A stretch of DNA of 43,195 nucleotides from a gamma proteobacterium SCGC AAA007-O20 (GTDB lineage Bacteria > Pseudomonadota > Gammaproteobacteria > PS1 > Pseudothioglobaceae): assembly GCA_000213395.2 (NCBI GenBank), contig AFHY01000002.1, forward strand, positions 38,436 through 81,630, written 5' to 3'. Under the pieces are notes generated by a model. That model was not told where the DNA came from and did not search any database. It saw only the letters and a list, made by a program, of their open reading frames with translations. Made by a program: the position numbers and the translations under genes. This document shows positions 16,953 through 27,130 of the stretch, piece after piece. Numbering within the stretch: the first letter of the stretch is position 1; each line of letters begins with the position of its first letter.

Positions 16953-19046
16953 TTACTTATCTATTAAAACTTTACGTGAAAGTTTAATTCGACCTCGGTC
17001 AACTCCAAGTACTTTAACCTCTATTTCTTCACCTTCTTTAAGGTAATCCTCAACTTTATTAACTCTTTCATGAGCAATCTCTGAAACGTGAAGTAGTCCA
17101 TCCTGATTTGGCATGATTGTTATGAAAGCACCAAACTCAACGATCTTGGCAACCTTACCGGTATATATCTTGTTAACTTCTGGCACTGCGGTAACATCCT
17201 TAACCATCTGTACAGCCTTTTCAAAGCCCTCATCATCGTTAGCAAACACATTAACGTTGCCGTCATCGTCGACATCAACACTTGCACCAGATTGAGCAAT
17301 AATACCTCTGATCGTTTCTCCACCCTTGCCGATCAGGTCACGAATTTTATCAGTAGGTATCTTAATAACCTTTGTTTTAGGAGCATTCTTTGCAGCCTCA
17401 TTTGGCTCACTGATAACCTGATTCATTTGGCCAATGATATTAAGTCTTGCCTCTTTGGCTTGTATAAGTGCGATTGACATAATATCTTCAGTGATTCCAT
17501 CAATCTTGATATCCATTTGCAGGGCATTAATACCTCGTGATGTACCTGCAACCTTAAAGTCCATATCACCAAGATGATCTTCGTCACCTAGAATATCTGT
17601 TAGAACTGTGAAGCGATCATCATCTTTTACAAGACCCATCGCAATACCAGCAACCGGAGCTTTAATAGGAACACCTGCGTCCATCAATGCAAGTGAAGAG
17701 CCACAGACACTAGCCATAGAGCTGGAACCATTTGATTCTGTAATTTCTGATACCACTCGGATTGAATATGGAAAGTCCTCAATACTTGGCAGACATGCAG
17801 TAATACCACGACGAGCAAGGCGACCATGACCAACCTCACGACGCTTAACACCCATAACACGTCCAGTTTCACCAACACAGTATGGAGGGAAGTTATAGTG
17901 AAGCATGAAGTGGTCTTCAATACGGTCATTGGTTTCAAGTTTTTCAATCAGCTGAGCATCTCGCTTTGATCCTAGTGTAGTAGTCACAAGAGCCTGCGTT
18001 TCACCTCGAGTAAACAGTGCAGAACCGTGAGTGTTTTCAAGTACGCCAACCTCAATCGCAAGTTCACGTACAGTCGAACTATCGCGACCATCGATGCGAG
18101 GTTCTCCATTAAGAATTCGTTCGCGGACAGTTGATTTTTCAATTTTTTTAATATAGTTTTTGATTTCTTCAGAGCTAGGTGAATCGTCATCGTCGCCACC
18201 AAGTTCTTCAACAGCAGTGTCTTTAATTTGACCCATTTTTTCGTAACGTTCCATCTTATCAATGGTCTGATAGGCTTCAGAAATTTGATCGCCAAATTTA
18301 GACTGAATATCAGAAAACAAAGATTCGTTTTCAGCTGGAGCTTCCCACTCACGTGGAGATACACCAACCTCTTTAGCAAACTCAGCAACACTATCGATTA
18401 CTACTTGGAACTGTTGATGAGCATACATAACCGCGCCCAACATAATATCTTCAGAAAGCTCATTGGCCTGTGATTCAACCATCAAAACAGCATCTTTAGT
18501 ACCTGCTACGACCATATCAAGATCTGAAGTTTTCAGATCTGAGTATGTTGGGTTGATGATATAGTTGTCATCTTGGTAGCCAACACGAGCTGCACCTATA
18601 GGACCTTTGAATGGGGCACCTGAAATTGCAAGAGCAGCTGAAGTGGCTATCATTGCCAGCATATCTGGGTCGACATTTTTATTTGCAGAAATGACCTGGA
18701 TCATTATCTGAACTTCGTTCATGTAGCCGTTCGGGAAAAGGGGGCGAATAGGGCGATCAATCAAACGAGAGGTAAGTGTTTCTTTTTCGCTAGGACGACC
18801 CTCACGTTTTAAAAAGCCACCTGGAATTTTTCCAGCGGCGTAAGTTTTTTCAATGTAGTCAACTGAAAGCGGGAAGAAGTTTTGACCTGCTCTAGCTTCT
18901 TTTGCTCCAACAACACTAACCAGTACTTGTGTGTCATCCATACTAGCGAAAACAGCGCCGTGAGCTTGACGAGCAATCCTTCCTGTTTCAAATGTGATTT
19001 GACTATTGCCTAATGCAAAGCTTTTTTGAACGATATTCATGTTCAT
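16953..19046 (-). CDS. pnp: Polyribonucleotide nucleotidyltransferase (PNPase)
   Basis: A 697-residue 3'-5' phosphorolytic exoribonuclease (E. coli 711), a degradosome component. It has two RNase PH domains (about 1-210 and 310-540; the second with FALL-type core motifs [17 protein letters not shown] and AKEARLNII), an all-alpha linker, a KH domain with the GKGG loop ([12 protein letters not shown]), and a C-terminal S1 domain ([20 protein letters not shown]). A GGAGA precedes the ATG. The upstream rpsO found next to pnp in most gammaproteobacteria is absent. The leader contains a long imperfect hairpin (19094-19140), possibly for autoregulation. Confidence 0.97.
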   Translation of the reverse strand: MNMNIVQKSFALGNSQITFETGRIARQAHGAVFASMDDTQVLVSVVGAKEARAGQNFFPLSVDYIEKTYAAGKIPGGFLKREGRPSEKETLTSRLIDRPIRPLFPNGYMNEVQIMIQVISANKNVDPDMLAMIATSAALAISGAPFKGPIGAARVGYQDDNYIINPTYSDLKTSDLDMVVAGTKDAVLMVESQANELSEDIMLGAVMYAHQQFQVVIDSVAEFAKEVGVSPREWEAPAENESLFSDIQSKFGDQISEAYQTIDKMERYEKMGQIKDTAVEELGGDDDDSPSSEEIKNYIKKIEKSTVRERILNGEPRIDGRDSSTVRELAIEVGVLENTHGSALFTRGETQALVTTTLGSKRDAQLIEKLETNDRIEDHFMLHYNFPPYCVGETGRVMGVKRREVGHGRLARRGITACLPSIEDFPYSIRVVSEITESNGSSSMASVCGSSLALMDAGVPIKAPVAGIAMGLVKDDDRFTVLTDILGDEDHLGDMDFKVAGTSRGINALQMDIKIDGITEDIMSIALIQAKEARLNIIGQMNQVISEPNEAAKNAPKTKVIKIPTDKIRDLIGKGGETIRGIIAQSGASVDVDDDGNVNVFANDDEGFEKAVQMVKDVTAVPEVNKIYTGKVAKIVEFGAFITIMPNQDGLLHVSEIAHERVNKVEDYLKEGEEIEVKVLGVDRGRIKLSRKVLIDK

Positions 19047-19093
19047 ATTGTGTCTCCAATAAAATAAAAAAAAGTTTTATGGTTTAACGCAAT

Positions 19094-19140
19094 AAGCTTT
19101 ATTTGAAACATACCCTGTAGGTATGCTTGAGATAAAACTT
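19094..19140 (-). promoter_or_regulatory. Symmetric hairpin in the pnp leader
   Basis: In the pnp 5' leader, CATACC (19109-19114) pairs with GGTATG (19120-19125) around a 5-base loop. Outside a symmetric 6 x 6 internal loop, AAGCTTTAT (19094-19102) pairs with ATAAAACTT (19132-19140) with one mismatch. E. coli pnp is autoregulated through an RNase III-cut leader stem-loop, so a comparable role is possible here. No T-run follows, so a terminator is less likely. Confidence 0.45.
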
Positions 19141-19187
19141 ACCAAAATCCATAAAACCAGTGAATTATCCCCTAATTATTTTACTCC

Positions 19188-19215
19188 AATTTACTAAATT
19201 AACTAGTTATGACAA
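19188..19215 (-). promoter_or_regulatory. Candidate pnp promoter
   Basis: On the minus strand TTGTCA (19215-19210) and TAAATT (19193-19188) are separated by 16 bases, matching sigma70 hexamers in 5 of 6 and 4 of 6 positions. Transcription would start near 19181 and include the hairpin at 19094-19140. AT-rich sequence makes chance matches common, so this is tentative. The rest of the 293-base divergent gap holds two TATAAT boxes pointing the other way (19279-19284, 19304-19309) without convincing -35 partners; they may serve the oxygenase gene. Confidence 0.35.
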
Positions 19216-19339
19216 TCTGTTAACCCATTGTTATCAGTTGATTTTTGGTTATTCTAGGGTTATTTAGGACATTACAATTATAATTTATACTTCTAAGCAT
19301 CTATATAATTAGTTTCTATTCTTATTATTTAAAACAATT

Positions 19340-20134
19340 GTGGATAAAACTGAGAGTCGCCTGTCAAGTATTGTTGATAATGTAAAACATCCTTTAGAAA
19401 GTGAAACTTATCGGATGAAATGCAAAGAAACTTTGGATAAAGAAGGTGTTTTAGTTCTTAAAGGATTGCTTCATCCAGATATAATTCAGAAAATTTTTAA
19501 GGAGGCTGAAAATCAGGAACATTTAGCTTATTTTTGCGTAAATAACCATAATGTTTATCTAGAGCCTTCTGATAATTCTTATTCTTCAAATCATGCACGA
19601 AATAGAAACATAGTATCCTCAAAAGGATGTATTACCGATAACCAAGTACCAATAGATTCGCCATTAAGAATTCTATATAATTCAGATGAATTTAAGAGCT
19701 TTCTTCGTTTCGTGCTCGATGAAAAATCCCTATATAAATACGATGATGACTTGTCTTCGATAAATATTCATTATGCAAACGAGGGTCAAGAATTAGGATG
19801 GCATTTTGATAATTCGTCATTCGCGATTACTCTATTAATTCAAAAACCTGAAGATGGTGGTTCTTTTGAATATATTCGTGATTTTAGAGATTTTGAAAAC
19901 AATGAGATGAACTATAAGGGTGTAACAGATCTTCTTAATGGTAAATGTAAACCGAAAATTCTATCTATGGAGCCTGGTTGTCTTGTCTTATTTCGAGGTC
20001 GTAATGCTGTCCATAGGGTAACTCCTACCATAGGCAATAGAGTTAGGGTTCTATCAGTTCTGGCATACAACTCAAAACCTGGAGTTCAGTTGTCTGAGAC
20101 TGCTCGGAAGACATTTTTTGGAAAACTATATTGA
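19340..20134 (+). CDS. 2OG-Fe(II) oxygenase resembling the HalD/BesD family, with an intact HxD
   Basis: A 264-residue non-haem iron oxygenase. The core shows ELGWHFDNSSFAITLLIQ, giving His155 and Asp157 of the facial triad, a following GGSFEYIRDFRD strand, then RNAVHRVTPTIGNRVRVLSV with His225 and a likely 2-oxoglutarate-binding Arg (234 or 236). Overall layout and the 70-residue gap between the His residues recall the free-amino-acid halogenases BesD/HalD and their hydroxylase relatives. Halogenases have Gly in place of the Asp, so this one should hydroxylate. The start is GTG at 19340 with no Shine-Dalgarno; an internal ATG at codon 26 is less likely. The methyltransferase follows after 21 bases. 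Confidence 0.72.
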   Translation: MDKTESRLSSIVDNVKHPLESETYRMKCKETLDKEGVLVLKGLLHPDIIQKIFKEAENQEHLAYFCVNNHNVYLEPSDNSYSSNHARNRNIVSSKGCITDNQVPIDSPLRILYNSDEFKSFLRFVLDEKSLYKYDDDLSSINIHYANEGQELGWHFDNSSFAITLLIQKPEDGGSFEYIRDFRDFENNEMNYKGVTDLLNGKCKPKILSMEPGCLVLFRGRNAVHRVTPTIGNRVRVLSVLAYNSKPGVQLSETARKTFFGKLY

Positions 20135-20155
20135 TATATTAGCCAGTTTTTGAAT

Positions 20156-20791
20156 ATGAGTGAGAATAAAAAAGGATTAAAATTTTATGACAATTTAGAT
20201 CTAACTCATTCTCATAATGATGAAGATTTACAAGTTGTCTACAAAGAATGGGCGCCTGCCTATGACCATGACAATGACAATTTATTAGGTACAGTGTCAC
20301 AACCTTTATCAGTTCAAATTTTCCAAGAATATATTAAAGACAAGTCACTAAGAATCATTGATGTTGGTTGCGGTACTGGTTTGGTTGGAGTGGCACTTGA
20401 GAAGGGTGGTTTTAGTAATTTTGATGGTATTGATATTTCTCAGGAAATGATTGATATTGCGAAACAGAGGGGTTATTCTAAACTATTTATCGGTAGTCTT
20501 AATGACTCTCTTCCTTGTGAAAATAATGAGTATGATGCAGCCCTCTGTGTGGGCGTTTTTACACATGGCCATGTAAGCTCAGACCGATTAGATGAGTTGA
20601 TTCGAATAGTTAAACCTGGGGGAATTATTTGTTTTACTGTCAACGAAGGCGTTTATGATTCATATGGCTTTGACTCAAAAATTAAGAATTTAGAGTCTAC
20701 CAATATATGGAAAATTTTAGAAATCAGAAAAAGTGACTATATGACTAAGAAAAATATCAAAGGAATATATTGCGTTGTCAAAGTAATTTAA
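20156..20791 (+). CDS. Class I SAM-dependent methyltransferase, METTL27-like
   Basis: A 211-residue class I methyltransferase. VVYKEWAPAYDHDND near the N-terminus, motif I IIDVGCGTGLVG (67-78), acidic GIDISQEMIDIAKQRG, and ALCVGVFTHGHV with LIRIVKPGGIICFTVNEGVY follow the METTL27/WBSCR27-like pattern, which methylates small molecules rather than nucleic acid. I chose the ATG at 20156 over the in-frame TTG at 20150. It begins 21 bases after the oxygenase stop, so both are probably one transcript and may modify the same metabolite; that link is inferred from position only. No ribosome-binding site is obvious. Confidence 0.8.
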   Translation: MSENKKGLKFYDNLDLTHSHNDEDLQVVYKEWAPAYDHDNDNLLGTVSQPLSVQIFQEYIKDKSLRIIDVGCGTGLVGVALEKGGFSNFDGIDISQEMIDIAKQRGYSKLFIGSLNDSLPCENNEYDAALCVGVFTHGHVSSDRLDELIRIVKPGGIICFTVNEGVYDSYGFDSKIKNLESTNIWKILEIRKSDYMTKKNIKGIYCVVKVI

Positions 20792-20861
20792 TTTTTAAGC
20801 TGTTTATATTTAGTTTAATTAAAAAAAATACATTTTTTTTAAGGGATAAAAGATAAAAATA

Positions 20862-21152
20862 ATGAAAAAAACATTTCAATTAACCCATCCAATAATTAAG
20901 CCAGCAAGACTTATAGAGGCTGTTAGACGTGATGTTAAAAAGTACCTAAAAAGAGAGAAAAGAAAATCACTACCTGATGGAGTTGATTATTGGGATTTTG
21001 ATTGTAAGTTTGGCCCTACAGAAGTTAAAGCTGAGGTTATTTTAGCTTCAGAAATAAGTAAGCGTATTAGCGAAGCCGAGGCGGAAAGCCTAGAGTCGTT
21101 TTATTTAGAGATTCTTGCTAAGCCAGGCTATAAAAATCCAAAAAAATTATAA
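20862..21152 (+). CDS. DUF6172 family protein
   Basis: A 96-residue basic cytosolic protein matching the DUF6172 pattern: MKKTFQLTHPIIKPARLIEA, the lysine/arginine block VKKYLKREKRKSLP, GVDYWDFDCKFG and the C-terminal SLESFYLEILAKPG. No function is known for the family, and nothing is assigned here. It lies 70 AT-rich bases beyond the methyltransferase and 22 bases from the convergent guaB stop. Its conserved status suggests it belongs to the core genome rather than to the oxygenase pair. Confidence 0.82.
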   Translation: MKKTFQLTHPIIKPARLIEAVRRDVKKYLKREKRKSLPDGVDYWDFDCKFGPTEVKAEVILASEISKRISEAEAESLESFYLEILAKPGYKNPKKL

Positions 21153-21174
21153 CCATAGAAACCTAGGATACCTT

Positions 21175-22650
<1,476 letters not shown>

Positions 22651-22654
22651 TTAC

Positions 22655-23308
22655 TTAATATCGCCTACGTTTTACAAGTCCTGGTACTAAATAACCAATT
22701 ACAAAACCAAAGAATAGCACCAGAGCACCGACAATAAACCAATTTCTTTGACTTGTGTCTTTTTCTATTTGGGTATTATTTTCTGCCAACTGTAGCTCAG
22801 TCTTTAGTTGGAGTGTTTCTTGTATGAGTTTCTCATTTTTATGCTCTAGTTTCAGTGCGTCTTGATAGATCTGTTCAATGTGTGCCTTCTCAGCCTGTGA
22901 CTTAGAATTCTGAACAACAAGGTCAGCGTTTTCTTGCTTTAGAGATACAAGTTGCTTTTCTAATTCCTCCTTTTCACCATGAAATTTAGAGATTAGTAAC
23001 TTGTTGGCATTATAGGTTCTTTTTAGTTTTTTTAACTCTTCACGTGCTGGCGGGTCTTTAGATAAATAGGATGCAATAATCCAACCAACAGTTTCATCAT
23101 ATTTGATTTGTGCCCAAGCATTATCATCTGTGATTTGTAATATAGATAGTGCAGTCCCTGAGGGTAGTGAACGGATAATATTATCACCAAAAGACTTATC
23201 TGAGCGGATAGGTATGTCTACCTGGTCTGTAATATAGACAATCGCATCGGCGCTAGCCATTGTGGCTAAGAAAAATAAAAATAATGGAAATGCTTTATAT
23301 TGTTTCAT
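22655..23308 (-). CDS. SH3-domain, coiled-coil, tail-anchored membrane protein (YgiM/TIGR04211 type)
   Basis: A 217-residue envelope protein. Residues 1-20 form a signal peptide (basic MKQYK, hydrophobic core, cleavage about ASA/DA). A bacterial SH3 domain follows (about 21-85; ITDQVDIPIRSDKSFGDNII, AWAQIKYDETVGWIIASYL), then a long coiled coil (about 92-180), a transmembrane helix (about 188-208) and a basic RRRY tail. This is the YgiM architecture. A peptidoglycan-related role is suspected for SH3b domains but unproven. Gene order places it between valS and guaB. Confidence 0.87.
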   Translation of the reverse strand: MKQYKAFPLFLFFLATMASADAIVYITDQVDIPIRSDKSFGDNIIRSLPSGTALSILQITDDNAWAQIKYDETVGWIIASYLSKDPPAREELKKLKRTYNANKLLISKFHGEKEELEKQLVSLKQENADLVVQNSKSQAEKAHIEQIYQDALKLEHKNEKLIQETLQLKTELQLAENNTQIEKDTSQRNWFIVGALVLFFGFVIGYLVPGLVKRRRY

Positions 23309-23398
23309 AGTAACGATTGATGTTAGTGTATCTTGAGCATAAATCTAAAAATGTTTTATTTGTGTTTTTTTGGTGTAAATTCTTTTTAGTTTTTTGTT

Positions 23399-26146
23399 TC
23401 ATAGTGATGATATTTTTTTCAATTGTAACTCTAAATCTCCTAGAGCTTTTTCTACTGAAGAGAGTTTTGATTGTTCTTTTTCAACGACCGCTTTTGGAGC
23501 TCCCGAGATAAATTTTTTATTATTTAGTTTGCCTGAGAGTTGCTCTTGGTGTTTAATTAATTTATCAATTTCTTTGTTCAATCTTAATATTTCTTGCTCT
23601 TTGTCAACTAAACCTGCCATTGGAATAAGTATTTTCATTTCGCCTACCAGTGCGGTTGCAGATTCAGGAGCTGAATCGTTTTCTGAAAGCTGCTTAATAC
23701 TCTCCAACTTTGCAAGTGTTAAAATTATTGATAGATTGTTTTTGACATATACTTCATCTGAAGTATTAAGGTTTTGAATAAAGCAAGGCAAAGGCTTTCC
23801 TGGTGCTATATTCATTTCACCTCTAATTTGTCTTATACCTAGAATAAATTCTTGAAGCCAAGCGATCTCTGATTCAGATTTTTTACTAATTAATGTCTCA
23901 TCTATTTCAGGGAAGGGCTTGGTGATAAGTCTCTCGGATTTATTATTATTCAAGCCACTGCATTGCTCAAAAATCTCTTCGGTAATAAATGGAATTATTG
24001 GATGTAGTAATGTTAAGGTTTCAGAGAGCACTTTAATGAGTGTTGCCTCGCAACCTGGCCTTGTTTCATTATTATCTAAAAGTGGTTTTGATAGTTCAAG
24101 GTACCAGTCACAATAATCATGCCATACAAATTCATAAAGTGTTTGGCTCATCAAATCAAGACGATAATCAGATAAGTGTTTTTCAACTGCAATTTTTGTA
24201 TGCTGGAGGCGTGACAATATCCAATTGTCTGGCGTTGATAGGGTAGCATCAAAGTTAATTGATCGAGATTCAAGTTTCATTAACACGAAACGAGAGGCAT
24301 TCCAGAGCTTATTACAGAAATTTCGATAACCTTCTACTCGCTTCAAGTCAAACTTAATGTCACGCCCAAATGAGGCCAGGGCAGTAAATGTTAATCTAAG
24401 CGCATCAGTACCAAATGGCGGTATCCCATTAGAAAATTCCTTTTCAGTTTGTTTTTTTATTTTTGAAGCTAACTCAGGTTGCATCATTCCCTGTGTTCGT
24501 TTTTCCAACAGGTCTTCTAGACTAATTCCATCGATTAGGTCGATTGGATCTAAAACATTGCCCTTAGATTTACTCATTTTTTGGCCATGACCATCTTTAA
24601 TGAGTCCTGTAATATATATATCTTTAAAGGGTACATTGTCAGCAAATTTTATTCCAAACATAATCATTCTAGCGACCCAAAAAAATATAATATCAAAGCC
24701 CGTAACAAGAACACTAGTTGGATAAAAGCGTGACAATTCCGGAGTCTTTTCTGGCCAACCTAATGTTGAAAAAGGCCATAGAGCCGAGGAAAACCAGGTA
24801 TCCAATACATCTTCATCTTGAGTTAATTCAACACCATCTCCTGCCTGTTTTTGAGCCTCTTCAATATTTTTTGCAACATAGATTTTTCCAGTTTTGTCGT
24901 ACCAAGCTGGGATTCGGTGTCCCCACCAAATTTGACGTGAAATACACCAGTCCTCAATATTTTCCATCCAGTTGAAATAAGTTTTCTCCCAATTTCCAGG
25001 AACAAAACGAATATCACCATTTTTAACTGCATCAATAGCAGGTTTAGCTAGAGGTTGTATTTTGACAAACCATTGATCGGTCATATATGGTTCAATTACA
25101 GTATTGGTTCTATCACCTCTAGGCACCATCATGGTGTGTTGATCAATTTTTTCTATTAAATTTTGTTTTTCTAAATCTTTTACTATAGCTTTACGAGCTA
25201 TAAAGCGATCTAAATTTTGATAAGCTTTAGGAGCGTTGAGATTAATTTTTGCATCATCTGTGAGGATGTTTATATTTTCAAGTTCATGTCTTTGACCGAT
25301 CTCATAGTCATTAAAGTCATGTGCAGGAGTAATTTTGACACAACCTGTGCCAAATTCCATATCGACATAATTGTCAGCAATAATTGGGATTTGTCTATTA
25401 GTCAGTGGCAAATTGACCATCTTTCCGATTAAGTGTTGGTAACGAAAATCATCCGGATGAATTGCCACAGCGCTATCACCAAGCATGGTTTCCGGTCTAG
25501 TTGTGGCAACCACCATAACCTCATCAGAGTTCGCTACAGGGTATCTAATGTGCCATAAAAATCCCTGTTCTTCGGTACTAATCACTTCAAGGTCAGACAC
25601 AGCAGTCAAAAGTACAGGATCCCAATTAACGAGTCTCTTTCCACGATAAATTAATTCTTCGTTATAGAGCTCAATGAAAACCTTTTGTACCGCGTCAGAA
25701 AGGCTCTTGTCCATAGTGAAGCATTCTCTTTCCCAATCTACTGATGTCCCAATTCGTCTCATCTGAGAAGTAATCGTTCCGCCAGAATGATGTTTCCAAT
25801 CCCAAACTTTTTCTATAAATTTTTCACGTCCCAGGTCATGTCTTGAAATGTTTTGACGTTCGAGTTGCCTTTCGACTACCATTTGAGTTGCAATGCCGGC
25901 ATGGTCGGTGCCAGGTTGCCATAAGGTTTGATCGCCTTTGCTACGATGGTAACGAGTCAACACGTCCATGATTGTATGTTGAAAGGCGTGACCCATATGT
26001 AAACTTCCAGTTACATTCGGTGGCGGAAGTACTATGCTATAGGCATTCTGACTATTGGAATTTAACTGAGAGGAAAAGTAATGTCCTTGTTCCCAAATAT
26101 CACGAAACTTTGCTTCGATTAGTTCAGGGTCGTACGTTTTTTCCAT
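23399..26146 (-). CDS. valS: Valyl-tRNA synthetase
   Basis: A 915-residue class Ia synthetase that charges tRNA-Val. HIGH appears as HMGH (50-53) in [14 protein letters not shown] and KMSKS in [16 protein letters not shown]. Between them lies the CP1 editing domain with [10 protein letters not shown] that removes mischarged Thr. The anticodon-binding domain contains [15 protein letters not shown] sequence, and the last 65 residues form the ValS-specific coiled coil ([20 protein letters not shown]). holC, its frequent neighbour, is absent; recR lies 70 bases upstream. A good -10 element at 26176-26181 suggests its own promoter. Confidence 0.97.
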   Translation of the reverse strand: MEKTYDPELIEAKFRDIWEQGHYFSSQLNSNSQNAYSIVLPPPNVTGSLHMGHAFQHTIMDVLTRYHRSKGDQTLWQPGTDHAGIATQMVVERQLERQNISRHDLGREKFIEKVWDWKHHSGGTITSQMRRIGTSVDWERECFTMDKSLSDAVQKVFIELYNEELIYRGKRLVNWDPVLLTAVSDLEVISTEEQGFLWHIRYPVANSDEVMVVATTRPETMLGDSAVAIHPDDFRYQHLIGKMVNLPLTNRQIPIIADNYVDMEFGTGCVKITPAHDFNDYEIGQRHELENINILTDDAKINLNAPKAYQNLDRFIARKAIVKDLEKQNLIEKIDQHTMMVPRGDRTNTVIEPYMTDQWFVKIQPLAKPAIDAVKNGDIRFVPGNWEKTYFNWMENIEDWCISRQIWWGHRIPAWYDKTGKIYVAKNIEEAQKQAGDGVELTQDEDVLDTWFSSALWPFSTLGWPEKTPELSRFYPTSVLVTGFDIIFFWVARMIMFGIKFADNVPFKDIYITGLIKDGHGQKMSKSKGNVLDPIDLIDGISLEDLLEKRTQGMMQPELASKIKKQTEKEFSNGIPPFGTDALRLTFTALASFGRDIKFDLKRVEGYRNFCNKLWNASRFVLMKLESRSINFDATLSTPDNWILSRLQHTKIAVEKHLSDYRLDLMSQTLYEFVWHDYCDWYLELSKPLLDNNETRPGCEATLIKVLSETLTLLHPIIPFITEEIFEQCSGLNNNKSERLITKPFPEIDETLISKKSESEIAWLQEFILGIRQIRGEMNIAPGKPLPCFIQNLNTSDEVYVKNNLSIILTLAKLESIKQLSENDSAPESATALVGEMKILIPMAGLVDKEQEILRLNKEIDKLIKHQEQLSGKLNNKKFISGAPKAVVEKEQSKLSSVEKALGDLELQLKKISSL

Positions 26147-26175
26147 GGCAATAGGAAGATGGATAAAACTGAGAT

Positions 26176-26181
26176 ATTATA
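26176..26181 (-). promoter_or_regulatory. Candidate -10 element of valS
   Basis: A perfect TATAAT on the minus strand in the 70-base recR-valS gap would start transcription near 26169 and leave a leader of about 23 bases. The -35 at optimal spacing is poor (GTTAAA). It suggests that valS can be expressed separately from the dnaX-ybaB-recR unit. Confidence 0.45.
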
Positions 26182-26216
26182 CAATAGTTATCAATAATTT
26201 AACTTCTACTTTAGCT

Positions 26217-26804
26217 TTATATATCGTAACTCTTACGACCCGACAATGCATGAGCAATGGTGTTAATGTCAGTATATTCTAATTCCCCACCAAGTGGGAT
26301 ACCGTGAGCTATTCTAGTGGTTTTTATTTGGTATTTTTTTGCTAAATTATAAATATAGTGAGCAGTCACTTCACCTTCTATCGTCGCATTAGTAGCCAAA
26401 ATAATTTCATTCACTTCCTCATTTTTGAGTAAATTATCAAGCTCATCTAGACCGAGCTCATCTGCACCTATACCATCGATCGGTGAAAGATAACCACTAA
26501 GAACAAAGTATTTTCCAGAATACACACCACTCTGTTCGATAACATGGATGTCTGTGGGTGTTTCCACAACACACAATTGAGAACTATCACGAGCATTATT
26601 TGCACAAATACTACAAAGAGTTTTTTCAGATAGAGTCCGACACCTTTCACAGTTTTTGACATTCTCCATTGTTTCAATAAGTGCCTTGGCAAGTTCTAAT
26701 CCACCTTGTCTATCGCGTTCAAGCAAGTGATAGATAAATCGTTGAGCGCTCTTAGAGCCAACCCCTGGGAGCTTACAAAATGCTTTATTGAGTTTTTCAA
26801 TCAT
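26217..26804 (-). CDS. recR: Recombination mediator RecR
   Basis: A 195-residue RecR, a ring-forming partner of RecF/RecO that loads RecA on gapped DNA. An N-terminal helix-hairpin-helix (LPGVGSKSAQRFIYHLL), a four-cysteine zinc finger (Cys52, Cys55, Cys64, Cys67), a Toprim domain with LCVVETPTDIHVIE, and GIPLGGELEYTDINTIAHAL at the end are all present. It lies 20 bases after ybaB in the standard dnaX-ybaB-recR order. Confidence 0.96.
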   Translation of the reverse strand: MIEKLNKAFCKLPGVGSKSAQRFIYHLLERDRQGGLELAKALIETMENVKNCERCRTLSEKTLCSICANNARDSSQLCVVETPTDIHVIEQSGVYSGKYFVLSGYLSPIDGIGADELGLDELDNLLKNEEVNEIILATNATIEGEVTAHYIYNLAKKYQIKTTRIAHGIPLGGELEYTDINTIAHALSGRKSYDI

Positions 26805-26824
26805 AAAATAAACCTAGCGAATTA

Positions 26825-27130
26825 TTAAAAGGGCAGATTAATTCCACCAGTAACATTTTTCAATTTTGCTTTAGAGATTTCACTAATTTGGAAAGAGGCA
26901 TCATTAAGTGCAGTCATAATCAAATCTTCCAGTATCTCCTTATCAGTTAGGAGTGACTCATCTATTTGAATGTTGGTGACACGATATTCCCCTGTCAAAG
27001 TAATTTTAACGGCACCAGAGCCAGATTCTCCTTGGCAAGTAGTTAATTTAATTTCTTCCTGGACAATTTTCATATCTTCCTGCATTTTTTTGGCTTTTTG
27101 TATCATACTTACCATGCCGTCTTTAAACAT
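26825..27130 (-). CDS. ybaB: Nucleoid-associated protein, YbaB/EbfC family
   Basis: A 101-residue DNA-binding protein. The start chosen is ATG at 27130-27128, giving MFKDGMVSMIQKAKKMQEDM, the normal YbaB opening; the longer reading from 27169 would overlap dnaX by 47 bases and adds a non-conserved leader. With this start it overlaps the dnaX stop by 8 bases (ATGTTTAA), indicating coupled translation. Features: N-terminal helix, central beta strands SGAVKITLTGEYRVTNIQID and a C-terminal helix. Homologues dimerise like tweezers and bind DNA. Confidence 0.94.
   Translation of the reverse strand: MFKDGMVSMIQKAKKMQEDMKIVQEEIKLTTCQGESGSGAVKITLTGEYRVTNIQIDESLLTDKEILEDLIMTALNDASFQISEISKAKLKNVTGGINLPF

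Noticed and set aside
17984..18391. 135-codon open frame on the same strand inside pnp
   Set aside because: It is a shifted-frame shadow of pnp with leucine/lysine-rich low-complexity translation, and pnp is intact.
19200..19209. 10-bp palindrome TAACTAGTTA between pnp and the oxygenase
   Set aside because: Palindromes of this size are expected dozens of times by chance in an AT-rich window of this length.
19340..20134. Reading the oxygenase as a radical halogenase (BesD/HalD type)
   Set aside because: Halogenases need Gly or Ala in place of the metal-binding Asp; here HFD (His155, Asp157) is intact, so hydroxylation is expected.
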